Source of the DNA: Pollenia angustigena | Lineage: Eukaryota > Arthropoda > Insecta > Diptera > Polleniidae | Length of the DNA: 64,000 bases | Direction of reading: 5' to 3' | NCBI GenBank assembly: GCA_930367215.1 | Contig: OV884059.1 | Location: 69,101,393 to 69,165,392 of the forward strand | Shown: positions 1-12,493 of the stretch, in pieces | Position numbering within the stretch: the stretch's first letter is position 1 | How the letters are laid out: every line of letters begins with the position of its first letter | The notes under the pieces: generated by a model | The model's database searches: none | What the model was told of the DNA's origin: nothing | The model's input: the letters and a program-made list of their open reading frames with translations, nothing else | Translations under genes and position numbers: made by a program

Positions 1-1248
1 TCCATATTACCTTCTATTGCACAAATTTTCAATAAAATAATACTAAATAGAATTTCTGATCCTCTAAACAGACTTATACGCAAAAACCAAGCCGGATTTC
101 GCAGCGGTAACTCATGTATTGACCATATATGTACAACACGAATTATAATTGAGCAGTCTGTCGAATACAACACAACTCTATATTTAACATTCATCGACTA
201 CGAGAAAGCATTCGACGCCCTCGACCGTAAATATATATGGCTCGCACTTTTGGCTAGGGGTATACCAGAGAAAATTGTTAATATCCTTAAAAATAGTTAC
301 AACGGTACCTCTTGTAGAGTACTACATGATGGATGTGTCAGCGAACCGTTTGTTACAACAAGCGGAGTGCGACAAGGTTGTGCTCTATCACCATTACTTT
401 TCATCACTGTGCTTGATATGGTATTAGAAACATTGGATAGAAATCAAACTGGAATCAACTGGGGTCTTCATCATAGACTAGGGGATCTTGAATACGCTGA
501 CGACGCGGTTCTTTTAACCAACACTCACTCAGACATGCAATCCAAAATGGATTTACTAGAACGCGAATCCATTAAATTAGGTTTAAAAATAAACATCCGA
601 AAAACCAAGGCTATGAGGATAAATACAAGCAATGCTACGCCTCTTGTTATTAGTGGACAGCAGATAGCTGATGTAGAAGAATTCGAGTATGTTGGTAGTG
701 TTTTAACGACTGATGGTGGTGCCTATGCAGATATATGCAATCGAATAAGGAAAGCACAAAGGGCATATGGATCTCTTAGAAATATATGGATGTCAGAAAC
801 AATAGCTCTGCAAACAAAAATTAAAATATTTAACGCATGTGTCAAATCAGTATTACTCTACGGGTCGGAGACATGGCTAACGACTGTTGCCATAATAAAT
901 AAGCTGCAATCTTTTATTAATAGATGCCTACGGTCCATTTTAAAAATATGGTGGCCACGTACTATCTCCAATTAAAGATTATGGACTATTACTCATCAAA
1001 AAAGTATACACAATGAGATCATCAAAAGAAGATACGGTTGGCTCGGTCATACTCTAAGAAAGGACGTTAACGAAATATCACACTCTGCTCTTCAGTGGAA
1101 CCCACAAGGTCACCGATCCAGAGGGAGACCAAGAAATACGTGGCGTAGGACAATTAATTCTGAAACTGACAAATCAATAGACCAGTTAAGATATATAGCA
1201 AGAAATAGAACTGAATGGAAATCCTTTGTAAATAGACTAAGTTTATAA
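1..1248 (+). pseudogene. Non-LTR retrotransposon reverse transcriptase, 3' part (RTE-like)
   Basis: The frame is open from the first base of the window, so the 5' part lies outside it. It encodes RT fingers and palm: an LPSIAQIFNKI block, NQAGFRSG, FIDYEKAFD, SGVRQGCALSPLLF, and the catalytic YADD box at 493-504. A thumb follows (LLYGSETW), then the C-terminal tail GWLGHTLRK...RSRGRPRNTWRR seen in many RTE-like elements. One in-frame TAA at 973-975 cuts the tail, which stays readable in the same frame to a TAA at 1246-1248. The 3' UTR is only about 25 bases and ends in (ATA)n rather than poly(A), a trait of RTE-type elements. The clade is inferred from these traits. Probably a dead copy because of the stop. 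Confidence 0.85.
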
Positions 1249-1274
1249 TTTATTAAATAAAATATGAACATGTC

Positions 1275-1291
1275 ATAATAATAATAATAAA
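1275..1291 (+). repeat. (ATA)n 3' tail of the RTE-like element
   Basis: Short ATA tandem directly after the RT reading frame. Simple-repeat tails instead of poly(A) are known for RTE-type retrotransposons, so this probably marks the 3' terminus. Confidence 0.6.
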
Positions 1292-4200
1292 ATTAAAGTT
1301 TTATTTAATAAAAATACATTTACAAAGAAGCAAGAACACAACAAACTCATTAAAATTAGATCAATATTAGTCAAACTGTTAATTTTATTTAAATTAACAA
1401 AAAATAACATTAAAGACTTAAAAAAATTTATAAAACATAAAATAAAACTGCTAAAATAATGAGTTTAACTTCCACATTTGGTTAATACATATGGGGAAGG
1501 TTTAAAATGTTCCTTGTCATTGCTTTATCATGCATGCTTTTTAGCCCCATAGAGCTTACGAAAGGTTAGCTGTCAAACGAACTGTCATACTGTTTCCACT
1601 TTTTGATCAGGCACATCATCATGAATAGATTCATGCTTGAACAACGCCACCAAATTATCCAAATATACTTTGAAAATCAGCCATCGATTTTCGCAACTTA
1701 AAGGTTACTTCACGACTTAAATGACGCAACTTTTTTTCACTAATGAAGGCGATGTGTTGATTTAGAGAAATAAAACTGTCAATTAAACTTTAAGACCGTG
1801 CGATGTGACACTTATTGACTGTTTTCCGTAGGGTGGTGTAGTCAGTGGTTAATGCTGATAAACCAGCAACAATCGGTGTCTTGGAGGTCAACATTTTTAT
1901 TCGAAAAAGAGAAACAAAATTGGACGTCTGCAATGCGTTTCGTCAAGGACAGGCGCGGTGCGGTGTCTATTTGTTTTAAATCAGTTTCAAATTGTTATCA
2001 ATCTGCGATTAAAATAATTTTTTTTTTGTGTTGTCTACCATTTTAAGTTTCATGGCCTTAAAAAATACCCTTTAAATTAGTAAAATTAATTATATGTTGC
2101 AATATGTGATTCTGTAAATTGTTGTTAACAACATAGATAAAAATTAACGTCAAGTGGCATCACTGTCAAAAAAATGGCAAAATAACGAAAAACACAAAGA
2201 GGAATAAAAAAAAAACAAATAAAATTATTAAAACTAAACAGAATTTTTTTAGTTTTTTGTTTTTTTAAGAAGACTATTACTATTAAATTAAATGCAAATT
2301 ATTAAATTGCCATTTTTAAGTTATATTATTTCTTTTAACTAAATATTATTTATTTTTTCGACATTTAACAATAAATAAACAACTCTAAAAAAGTTGTCGT
2401 TTACTTAACACAAACAGCTGGCTTAACGATAACAAGTGCTGTTTAAAATGTTACAGAATAGCAAAATCGTTAATTTGATTGTTAATTTTTTTAACAATGA
2501 CAACTATTGTTAAAATTAATTACAGAATCGCACTACAGTACTAGTGACTTATTATACCCCAGGCAATGGTTTTTACAATTGACATTTAACATGTGCGTGT
2601 CATTGGAAATCTACTACTGACGTTGGTACTTCTGACTAGGTAGTTCCTTTGGGAACATATGTAGACATTGGAACCAGAGAATCACTAGTAAATTTCAGTA
2701 AAAGTAGTCTTCAATTTTTGTAAGAATACGAAATCATAACAATCTTTTTACTTTTTATTTCTTTAACTTTTATAGGAATTGTAAATCTTTTTCTTATTAA
2801 AGCCAAATATAGTGGCACAGTGTAGACACATCGTTGACAATGTCACCAATAAAGTCGACAATACTGGTGACTTGGAGACACTTGCACCCAGGTTTCCTTC
2901 AGGGCAATTACAAAAGTACAAATTTTCTGTTTTGTATCACAAAACAAATCAAGCACTTAAGTTTTTTGTTTCTGGACATTCTGCCAGCCTGCCTGTTGTT
3001 TTTAAACAAACTTAACACAGCGGCAACAAACATTTTCTATTTAAATTCTAAGGCAACTCCTCGGCCTTAATGTATTTCGTGACAATTCTTGATAAATTCG
3101 TTAGAAGGAATGTACATATTTGTGTGTATACGTGTGTTCATTTCTTTGTACTTTGTCATAATCAAATGTAAATTTTTTTGCTCGTGTTGTTTAACTTCTT
3201 TATGATCTTCAGAGTTACGGGTTCAGTTTTCTAATCAATTATAAAATTTCATAGCAATCTGTTGTTCTTGCTCTTATTATTTTTTTTTTTTAATAAATTT
3301 TCTTCCTTTATTCCTTCGTTTATTCATTTATACATTTAAACAAATTTGATTTTTTTTCTCTTTATAAAATTTGTTGCACATTGTTGCCCAACAATCAACA
3401 GTAAGAAAGAACATTTAAAAACACAAACAAAAACTGCTTTATTTTGAAAAGTTTTCTATCACTAGCAATCCAAAGGAATAAATGAAAAATAAAAGCAACG
3501 AACAAAAAAGAAACTTTACTGAATGAATGAATTGCTGTAATTTATTACTGTAACAATCAAGTGAGTTTAAAGGACTAAAAAAGAAAAAAAAATAAGAGAG
3601 AAAACAAATTTTACACTTTTTTCTTGCTTTGGACATAAAAACATAAAGGAAGGACTTGTTTGTTTAGTATCCCTTTTATTTCATCTTTATTTCTAAAAAA
3701 AATATTTTTGCCACTTTAAGGTTTTGCGAAAAAAAATGAAATAAAAATGAGGCATAAAACAAAGTTCTTCATTCAAACAGAAAATATCCATAAATAGCAA
3801 TGAACATTTCGAACAAACTTTAAAACAGTTTTGAAAATTTTCTGCTTTTAATTTTTTGTTTTGTTTTTCTTTTTTAACCCTGTTTTTGTTTTATTTTTGG
3901 CTCTTTCGCCAACCGCTAATAAGATAAAAATCAGAAATCTACGCATAAAAACAAGCAAACAGTAAAACCAACTTGTAACTTTTAAATGGCATCTTTTGAT
4001 AGAGTCATAAATGGCATGTTGGTGGGTACTTTGTGAAAAATTAGACAAAGTATGAAAAAGGATGGCAGGACAGGAAATAAATTACACAGTTTTAACACTA
4101 AAACCCTTTTAAAAAGAGTCGGTAGTTAGTTTTGAAGATTTTTTGAAATATAAAGTAAAAAGTTTGGAAATATAACCACAGTTTGTTTCATTTTCTAGGT

Positions 4201-4532
4201 AAAATCGGTTTTCAAAATATTAAAAATTTGAATATGTTTTAAATTTTTATAAATTTAAATATTCGATTTTGTCTAAAAAATAAAAGGGAAAATTTGAATA
4301 ATCTTCTAAAAGAGTCGATTGAGTTAAGGAAAATAATTTTGTTTTTTGTTTTGTGTGTATCACTGTGTGTAATTTTTAAGTCATGGAAAAATAAACATAT
4401 ACGGACAACTCAAACTCATGTACTTTTTTTAGGGGCCCCAATGATTTGGGGCTCCGGTGTCATATTTGCATAAAAGTGATCAGTTTATCCTCTGAGACAA
4501 AGTTGTAGCCCTTGCTATAAAGAACAAAAATT
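1292..4532. other. AT-rich DNA without a recognisable gene
   Basis: Long A/T tracts and short chance reading frames only. A possible old MITE lies at 2105-2533 (TGTGATTCTGTAA on the left, its inverse TTACAGAATCGCA on the right). TACTAGTGA at about 2535 recurs inverted near 2690. No protein similarity was recognised elsewhere. Confidence 0.5.
2105..2533. mobile_element. Possible MITE with GATTCTGTAA termini
   Basis: GATTCTGTAA at the left end is matched by TTACAGAATC at the right end. The interior is AT-rich and non-coding, and a further inverse copy (TTACAGAATAGC) lies near 2450. No convincing TSD, so this is tentative. Confidence 0.3.
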
Positions 4533-5625
4533 GTGAATATGGGCAAATCCCAGAAACAGCTCACCAACCACAAATTTTTCAAATGAATTTTTTTAATGGA
4601 ATATAAGACTAGATGTATAATTTAGTTTTTATATTAAAAAATATGTATTTCAATGATCATTAATGCATTACTTTTTACCAAATCCTACCCCACTAATGAT
4701 TTCTTAATGTTATACGTGAATTTAGCATTATTTTAGGTGATTTTTGTGCTTAAAATAGTACTTACAGCAGACTCATCAAAATATAAATTTCGTTAAAAAA
4801 AAGTTGATATTCATTAGTTAAGAAATTAGTTTAAGAAATGCAATTCATAAAAATAAAATTTGTTTTGTTAAAATATATAAAATAAAATAATAAAATACTA
4901 CTGGAAAAACTGTAACGTGCGTCACAAAGGGTTCACGGCTTTTGTCAAAAAATCACAACATTTTTTTGCTGCGAATAAGTGAGTTTAGAATTCTCTTATA
5001 GTCATCTTTCATTTGGAATTAGATTTTGTATACCTTATCATGCCAAAATCGCTATAAATTAGGTTACTTCCACTTTTTGTAGAGTGTGTCACAAAACTTT
5101 GTGATCAATTATTTCGCAACAAATACTTGCTAAGAAACTATGATACATATATGCCATTCGTACCTTCAAATAATACCCTGCAAATAATATTGGACCACCT
5201 GATTCATTTTGATAAAATGGACTACTCCATGGATTGGTCCGATGTAATGCAAGCATGGACCATGTCATTGTTAAAAAGTGTTTGCAGTGAGACGACATGT
5301 CTTCGTTTTTAAACGACGTGCTTTATTTTTAAACGACTTTAAAACTAATCCTCTTGAGTATACCATGGAGTAGTTTTAAAACTACTCCTTAGTAGTCCAA
5401 ATGTGGGTTATATGGTCCTCCCCTAGGACATCGTAATGTTAAATATACCATGTTTTTTCCATACGTTTGGGTTACTTTTGGACTAGTCCTGGTCCCTTGT
5501 GGGCTACTCTTTGCACGCGTGTTTGGACTGGTCCTATTATTTGCAGGGGTAAGTACATATTAATGTCACTAAATACTATATATGTAAAAGTTGAAGCTAT
5601 CTCTTTGGAAAGACCAAAAAATGTT
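4533..5625 (+). repeat. Dispersed repeat family A, copy 1
   Basis: This stretch is repeated in inverted orientation at 22838-23914. Shared blocks include GGGCAAATCCCAGAAACAG near 4540, the region with 'tacttacagcagactcat' near 4760, and GAAACTATGATACATATATG near 5135. Copy 1 carries a MITE at 5163-5549 that copy 2 lacks. No protein was recognised; the short acidic frame ending at 5776 lies just past the shared part and cannot be assigned. Confidence 0.75.
5163..5549. mobile_element. MITE, TA target duplication, in repeat A copy 1
   Basis: Ends are CCTTCAAATAATA...CCCTGCAAATAATA on the left and the inverse TATTATTTGCAGGGG on the right, flanked by TA at 5161-5162 and 5550-5551. The paralogous repeat at 22.9 kb reads straight through (attcgtaagtac), giving the empty site. 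TA duplication points to Tc1/mariner-type mobilisation. Confidence 0.75.
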
Positions 5626-6009
5626 TACGAACGCTACGTCACGCAGGATTTGCCCATATATAAAATCAAAAATAATGGAGGGTAGTCTGGAAGCAGATTG
5701 GGACGATTCGGACGACGATTTGGATCCACAACTTAAGAGAATGCGATTTGCAAGTCCAGGGCCATCAGCATTATAAACATAATACGAATTTTTTTTTAAT
5801 ATTTTTGTAATATATTATCTATATTAACTATGTTATCAGTATCTCAATGTTGAAATAAAGAAAAACACAAATTAATTTAAAAAAATTTCGGGAAATTTTT
5901 CATTTTGCTGCTTCCTAAGCAGTGTTAAGAATCATTTGTAGGAAGTTTATATGTTCTAAAAAGCTGTTAACTGAGATCTTAGGTACATTTTTGTAGATGA
6001 TTGTTTCCT

Positions 6010-6445
6010 TTAATTTTGAACGGTTTTGAACTGGAAGATCAAGATGAACGGCTGGGCCGATTTGGATAAAATTTTCAGGGAATCGTTAGAATATTTAGGC
6101 GGGTGACACTGTGAAGTCTGATTTTTGAATTTCGGTCTGCGGGCGGAGGGGCAGAGGGATGTGGCAAAATCCAATTTTCATATTGCACCACCAATGACAT
6201 CTATATAATTTGGACGATTTTTTCTTTAAAATGATCGCCATGGTCCAACTTAGATTTATACGGAAAGACAATTTTACCCCACCCACTTTAACGCCCACTT
6301 TATTCGATTTACCTAAAATCAGAAAACGGCTTCATCGATTTGACTAATTTTTCTTTCAAATGTTCGTATCTTTTTAAAGGATTTTGAAAATCGAAAGCAA
6401 ACATTTTTCCTAATTCTGAGGACAACCTCTGTCGGTTCAGCTAGT
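6010..6445 (+). repeat. Helitron-like repeat, probable 3' end at CTAG|T
   Basis: Contains a 'ggctgggccgatttgga' block of a kind common in insect interspersed repeats. It ends in GGTTCAGCTAG followed by T, as Helitron 3' ends do, with a weak AACC/GGTT stem upstream. The 5' end was not fixed. Confidence 0.35.
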
Positions 6446-6739
6446 AAATAATAAAAATTAAAAAAAACAAGAGTTTTTATTTTTATTCTATTTTATGAAA
6501 CAGACCTCAAGCCGAAAAATATAAAAATAACACATTTAGAAAATAGTAATATCAAAGTTCTTATTTAAAACAATTAATATTTTTTACTAAAAAAGTAGTC
6601 GGTCATAGTATGTGGCGACAATTTTTGGGGTGTTCTATATCAGGGCCACATGGGCAATCATGAACCCAGTCAAACAAAATAATGTTATAAGGTTAGGATT
6701 CACATAAGATTTGTGCCAAATACTGTATAAGGGGGCTCC

Positions 6740-6990
6740 AAAAATTAAGGTATCAATTCGATTTCAAAAAGCCTCGCAAAAAATAGTCTAGAGGTGTCGA
6801 ATAGCACGATCTTGGTGGCCAATTCACTCCTCGTCTATGAGAAATAATGCGAATTCCGAACTTTTCCATTGACCGATGATACCTCAAATGTGGACACCTA
6901 AGATATAAGCAGCCGTATTCATGACAAAAAGTAAGCCACAGTTTGTACACTAGGGCCATAACCAAATTTTGGCATAGTACCACGGAGTGG
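6740..6990 (-). pseudogene. Mariner-type transposase C-terminal fragment
   Basis: The minus strand reads ...KFGIRIISHRRGVNWPPRSCYSTPLDYFLRGFLKS. This is the region round the third catalytic acid in mariner-like transposases (NWPPRSCDLTPLDFFLWG in better copies, recalled from the family). The D of TPLD is kept. Everything upstream of it is unrecognisable and a stop follows LKSN. The fragment matches the one at 38598-38850 and is of the same family as the N-terminal piece at 39371-39815, so these are scattered dead pieces of one family. Confidence 0.7.
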
Positions 6991-7800
6991 CCAAGAATGT
7001 TTTAGGAATGAAAACACCTGTCTCCCGTCTTTTTGCAAAAAAAAAACCTCACGCAGGGAAGCAAATTTCTAAAACCTTCCAAGAAATTTTGAACCGCGAT
7101 GAATTGTAAACCGTAGGCAAATTTTTAAATCTAAAGCAGTGGATTAATTCCAAAATAACATTTAAATGGTACGTATAAGAATATATACAAATATCAGATA
7201 TATATTTTTCCGTGAGATAAAAATGGTTGTTTTCAAACTTCAACCCGATCCCTGCATGAACTTTTTTAACAATCCGAAAAAATTATAATAGTTTTTATTA
7301 AAAACTTTTAATGCTCTACACGACTATACTATTCCGTTTTTGATATTCGCACAAAGTGTGAAAAAGTTATTGCCCTATTGTACACAACGTACAGCATAGC
7401 AGCTTGTTGGCACAGAGTTAATTTATAACGAACTTTTCTCCATCTGCCAACTTTTTATAAATCAAATCGGAATTTTTATGATGCCACATTGTATAACTCA
7501 AAAATGCAACACGTTTTGCATTAATCATCGCTGAATTTATCATTTTTCCCTTTTTTTATTTTTCCCTTCACATTTAAAAATTTTAAAAAGTTTTTAAAAT
7601 TAAAATAAATTAAGTAAAAGAAAGTAAATTAAAAAAAAAATAGTTGATTAAAAAAAACCAACAAAATTGTTTGACATTAAACTGCTTGCACAAGTTGGCA
7701 AACGTTTGGCAGCTCGTTAACAAGAGTTTGCCAGAATTTGGGTAGTGTATTATGAATAAACTTTTTGCTTACTTTATGCCATATTTTCATTATGAATACG
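6991..7800. other. Non-coding AT-rich stretch
   Basis: No gene or clear repeat boundary was recognised. The stretch ends at the TSD of the next hAT-like element. Confidence 0.4.
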
Positions 7801-7808
7801 CCTGTAGG

Positions 7809-9121
7809 CAATGTTGCCAACTTTTTCGCATGGCTTCCCGCTAAAACGTAGTACAGAAACCGCTAAAATTAGAAATAATCGCTAAAAATTTTAAAAATCT
7901 TTAAATTAATAACAAAAAGCTAATATTAGTAGTTAGAAGCAGCAGCTTTATGCTTTTAGGTTTCCTCGTGACATAATATATCTGATAATTTGCCGGCCAG
8001 TAAAACGGCAGTATTTACAAAAACCTTTTGATGGATCTTTTCCATTATGTGCAAGAAATCCCTTTAATTTAAAATGGTCCAGCCGTTCAAGTCTAAACTT
8101 TTAGGCATATTTGGGCGCCATTACCTTTTCATAAGGAAAAAACATGCATTTTCTAAAAACTTTTAGTACGATATTTAGAACTAACTGCTCTATATTTTCA
8201 AACAACTTTTTAAAAACACAAACACACGTTCACTTCATTTATTATTTCTTAAGGGCAAATTAAACCACACAAATGGCTTGGCAAATATGTCAAAATTTTA
8301 CGTTTGTACAAACATTTTGTGTTGTTAATTGTGGTGTTTGCAGTTTGTACAAACACTTGAAGCAATGTTTGTAGAAATATTAAAAATTTTTAATAATTGG
8401 CAGACATATTGGATATTTGTCAAACTTTTTGCAGTGTATAGTGTTAAATGTAATCATTTCAGTGAAAATTTTTCATAGTGAAGACGTATAAGAAGAAGCA
8501 TTAGGAAATGGACGAGGAAACAATATTTTTAAATTAATTTATAGACCTAACAAAAAAAAAACAAATATGAAAAATGAATGTTTGCAAGAAATATGATTGT
8601 ATTGTTTGTTGGCAAACATAAGCAAAAATAAAGCGCAAGTTTGCTAAGCCATTTGTGTGGTTTATAATGTCCTTTAGTTTGTTTTATTTAAAACTTAAAA
8701 TTGTTTGCATCAGAGCCTTTCATATGTTTGCACGAATAACTTTTTTACTTTTCTTGATATTTTCATTAACCGTTATATATTGGTTTTATATTTTGTTACG
8801 GTAAAATTTTAAAACATTAGGGACTTATTTCCAAAACTGCTATAAGATTTTAATAGTTTTTGTGCATTGTTGTTGTAAAATTTCATATAAAATTTATAAA
8901 TAAGCCTCTGTAAATTGAATAAACCTTGTGAAATGTACTGAAATCTGAAATTTATCAATTATAAATACGTGTGGCGTACGCATTTGAAACCAAATGTTTA
9001 CTAACAAACGCTTTTTGGAAAATCGCTAAATTTCCCGCTAACCGCCAAATCCAATTTTTTCCCGCTTTTGACACAAAAAACCCGCTAGATTCGCGGTAAA
9101 CCCGTCAAATTGGCAACAGTG
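7809..9121. mobile_element. hAT-like non-autonomous element, TSD CCTGTAGG
   Basis: Termini CAATGTTGCCAA and TTGGCAACAGTG are inverted repeats. They are flanked by identical 8-bp duplications CCTGTAGG at 7801-7808 and 9122-9129. Subterminal CCCGCTAAA-type motifs occur at both ends. There is no transposase frame. An 8-bp TSD with CA..TG termini is the hAT pattern. The element holds a second MITE at 8263-8662. Confidence 0.85.
8263..8662. mobile_element. Nested MITE, TA duplication, AACCACACAAATGG termini
   Basis: AACCACACAAATGGCTTGGC at the left is mirrored by GCTAAGCCATTTGTGTGGTT at the right, flanked by TA on both sides. It lies inside the hAT-like element 7809-9121 and is therefore younger. 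Confidence 0.7.
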
Positions 9122-9319
9122 CCTGTAGGTGTACAAACTTGATTTTAAATTTGCTCTTCTTAAAGCGATTTTAGAAAGGGAGTTTATAGAGAACATATGG
9201 TAAATTTTAGACCTAAAAGCCCTGTGTACATATATTAAAAATGCTGAAATAATAAGATAGTTTATTGACCCAAAACCAATTGAAATTTAAGACCAAATTT
9301 AATAAAATTTTCTTAAAAA

Positions 9320-9500
9320 TTGCGACTTGTTCTTTCCGCAGAAGGTTATATGGATAGACAGCCTTTCAGCTAGCCGACCGGACGGATCGCCATCGTAAGA
9401 TCGCTAAAAGAGTAATTCAGGGTCGATCGGTATATTAAAAAGTGGGTCAAAGGCCAATATTTGTTGTGTTAACACATCAACACCCTCCCCAATATTGTAA
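9320..9500. repeat. Degenerate DINE-like fragment
   Basis: Holds worn pieces ('agcctttcagctagccgacc', 'gtcaaaggccaatattt', 'acaccctcccc') that resemble the better copies at 41.65 kb and 15.7 kb. Orientation and ends are uncertain. Confidence 0.3.
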
Positions 9501-10261
9501 AGTATTTTTAAAAAGTATGGTTGCATTGACTCTTCAACCCCTAACAGCAACAATTGAATTATCCTCTCTATTAATCGTTTTCAAGTCATATAAAAAAAAA
9601 ATGGGGCCAACATGAATAAATTAGGAGAGCTACTGCAACTATATTTTAAAGTGATATTAAGGCTTGGAGCAGGGTTATGTGTGACGATTACTTTATTTTT
9701 ATTTTATTGAGATTTACTTGAGTAAAATTATTTCCGAGATGGCAGTCATGGCCCATGGACCATGGACGATTCACTAGGTTAAAAATATCTGTTTTTAAAT
9801 GTTTAATAATAATGTCATTGTGGCAGCTTCGGTCTCTGAGAATTATGGCCATTACAGGGGTTTCAATATGCTTGAAGTATGCAGTATGGAAATACAATAG
9901 GAGTTATAAAGGCTTAGTTAAAATAGCTGAGTGGAATAGTATATACGGTCGAGTCACAATATCGCTACCTTGTATTTAACGACGTTAACATCTTGTATAC
10001 CTTATAGAAGTTATTTAAATAAAGAAGATAAAAACAAATAAAAGTAGTATTACAAACCATGGTGTAATAAGCAAGTGGCATCGATACGGCAACAAATACA
10101 ACAAAAATGGATATTATATCACCGTTTACGTCAAAAAATCGTTTAAACAAAAATCAAAGCGTGCCGCTGAACGTAATGAAATAAAAACATTTTAAGCAAA
10201 TTTTGATTTAATTATGGTTTAATATCTTATTTATTTTAATATAAAATTATCAAAAACTGTT
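9501..10261. other. Non-coding stretch
   Basis: Only chance frames. No recognisable element before the Penelope 3' end. Confidence 0.4.
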
Positions 10262-10350
10262 GTATTTTTTATCAAGCTCTAGGTCTTTTTAATATTTAAT
10301 TTTTTATTCTCGATATTTCGCTAACCTTTGGTTAGCATCTTCAGGAAAAT
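10262..10350 (-). mobile_element. Penelope-like element 3' end with hammerhead-like hairpin
   Basis: On the minus strand: CCTGAAGA, then a GCTAACC/GGTTAGC stem, then CGAAATATC, an AT-rich stretch, and AAAAGACCTAGAGCTTG. The same order is found beyond the GIY-YIG reading frames at 22.7, 48.2 and 56.15 kb, which identifies it. No protein part remains; it abuts repeat family B. Confidence 0.65.
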
Positions 10351-10354
10351 TCAA

Positions 10355-11166
10355 TTACGAAAGTACTTACAACAATCGGAAATGGGACTACTTTCGGAAA
10401 TTTATCTCGGAATTTCTTAAAATAAGTATAAAATTCTTTAAACATGTAAATAAAAGCCTGAAATTATCGTTGGTCTTGCCACTCTATATTCTATATGCGT
10501 GCATACGCGTGCGTTTGTAAAAGTTTGTTATAGAAACAATAACAACACCGAAAAATTAGGTAAACAAATGGTTTGCTTGCTTTGTGAAGCAAGAAGAAAA
10601 ACATACATTATTTTCATGTTTAAAAAGTCAAATAGAAAGCAAAATTCCCGAATTATATTTGTTAGAATTATTTAGTTTAATATGTAAAATTTTCAAAGAA
10701 GAATGATTACGAAACATATATTAGGCATGCTATGCTGCTGGTGTCTTATTATTGAGAGTTCTTCTGTAAACAAAGAGGAGAATACAATAAAAGCGTAGCA
10801 AGCACATGTAACGAATGAGTGGGTAAGTAAAGTAAATATATAATAATATTCTCAATCGGGTATTCTAGAGTTAATGTTAAGTTTAGAATCAATCCACTGT
10901 CGGATTATTTCAAGTTCGAATTCGGGATTAAACCAAGTAAGAAATTTTCGATTCAAGCACAGCTTGAAATTTATTTTTATCTCACCCAAATTTTAGTCAA
11001 TCCCGTTTTCGGATTGATTGATTTATTTTCGAGGCACTTGAATAATCCGTACTTGAGTAATCTGTACCTGAATCACGTATTCTGCATTTGATTTAAGGAA
11101 ATTCGCACTTGACACCGTTTAAGCTTGATTTAAGTAAGGAACGATTGATGTTTCTTTTCAGTGTAG
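10355..11166 (+). repeat. Unclassified repeat family B, copy 1
   Basis: Runs parallel to 16244-17440: 'cttataacaatc..ggactactttcgg', 'cacattattttcatgtttaaaaagt', and many 'tcggattgatt' or 'cgtacttga' blocks, ending in CAGTGTAG. It encodes nothing recognisable. The right end (inverse TACACTGAAAAGAAA) resembles the left end of copy 2, suggesting a terminal inverted repeat. Confidence 0.55.
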
Positions 11167-11941
11167 ATACATATGTAATCTTTCAGATAATTTTCTAAAA
11201 CAATTCTTAATGGATTGAGTTAATTGTAGCACCCTAAGCTTTACAAAACCTTTCTCTATCTATATGTTGCATTTTTGCAAAATTTTGTTAGTTCAATTGA
11301 ATCACTAAGTGCAGAAAGGGAACTACTGACATTTACTTCATGTACCTTATTTGAGTATTGCTAAGAAACCAGTGTAAAAAGTGTCATCATAGGCAACTTC
11401 AAATTAAAAAAATAAAAATAAAAGTTGGATTTATTATTATTAACTCGACTGTTTAAATTGTTTTTCTCAAAATGAATGCTTTGTAGTGGTTCACTTTTTG
11501 CACTTAGCGATCCAATTTTTATGTAATAAAAATTTTTTTTTATTTAAAAAAATAATTTTAAAAAACTAAAAAAATATGTATTCCAATTCAATTTTGCGTT
11601 TTAACAATGTTATTCAATATTCAAAGAAAGAAAACCCAATTAAATGAAATTCCTCTTAAAGAATAAAAAATTAATGTCGTTTGCATGTTTTTAATCCCAC
11701 AAGAGTTTATAAAAAAATCTCCATTATTGGTATTACGTTGCATTAGTGACTACAATTTAGTTGAAAAGTGCTCAGCCAACCAGTCATGTCAACTCTTGGG
11801 ACACTTAAAGCGTAAAGGCATACAAATAACGCGTTAAAAAAGGCTAAAATTTAAAAAAGACGGTTGTTATACATTTTCACGCCATTTTGCTTAAGTTAAC
11901 AACAAACATTTTTAATACAAAACAATTTATTAAACAAGTAA
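11167..11941. other. Non-coding AT-rich stretch
   Basis: No gene, RNA or repeat boundary recognised. Confidence 0.4.
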
Positions 11942-11942
11942 G

Positions 11943-12240
11943 ACAGTATGTCCCCTTTTAGACAAGTTTACTTTGCAAAGTCTTGAGTTTATGGAAGGGA
12001 GGGGAGAAGAGAATAGCGGGGGAGTACGAACTTTGCTGTACTCGCAAATTCCTTTTGTTTTTCGTTCGTAGTTTATTTCTGAGCAGGGATGAAAAAGTTG
12101 GTAGTACAATTGTAATTTTTTTACTACTATTAGCAGTGCAAAAGTAATAAAGTACTCCAGTGCAAATTTAGTACAATCTAAAAATTGCAAACGCTTTTTC
12201 CTACCAAAATATGATAAAAACAAAGCAAAGAAATCGCCTT
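11943..12240. repeat. MITE fragment of the GTCTTGAG family
   Basis: TTTACTTTGCAAAGTCTTG and the following purine-rich 'ggaggggagaagagaat' match the interior of the MITE at 16457-16721. The outer part (GTCCCCTTTTA) is repeated inverted at about 14430-14485, either as a second fragment or as the far end of one larger element. Confidence 0.45.
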
Positions 12241-12255
12241 AATGTAAATACTCAT

Positions 12256-12493
12256 CCATGTCACAGAGTACAATTCCGTTCGGAAACGGAATTCATTCCG
12301 TATTTTGGTGCTGCAGAAAATGACGAAGAAATGTTTCGGAATGAAACCATTTTTATTTTCATGAACGGTATGGGAGTTGTCTGTATCTGAAAGGCCATAA
12401 AACTATCAAAATACACTTTCCATCAACAAACAAATATGTTTTCTTCAATTCCGAACGGAATCATTCCGAACGGAATTGTACTCTGTGACATGG
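12256..12493. mobile_element. Small MITE with 30-bp perfect inverted termini
   Basis: CCATGTCACAGAGTACAATT and the ten bases after it (12256-12285) are exactly inverted at 12464-12493. Extra GGAATTCATTCCG-type palindromes lie inside. Total 238 bp, no coding capacity. No clean TSD seen. Confidence 0.7.

Noticed and set aside
2155..2170. GGCATCACTG, like the right end of the 14.6-kb hAT (also at 17590)
   Set aside because: No left partner or TSD was found for either isolated end.
3439..4048. Minus-strand frames of 65-66 codons
   Set aside because: Low-complexity Phe/Lys-rich translations of A/T runs with no motif; chance frames.
7380..7740. Repeated 'tgccaac' and 'ttggca' words suggesting another inverted-repeat element
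   Set aside because: Matches are too short and irregular to define termini or a TSD.
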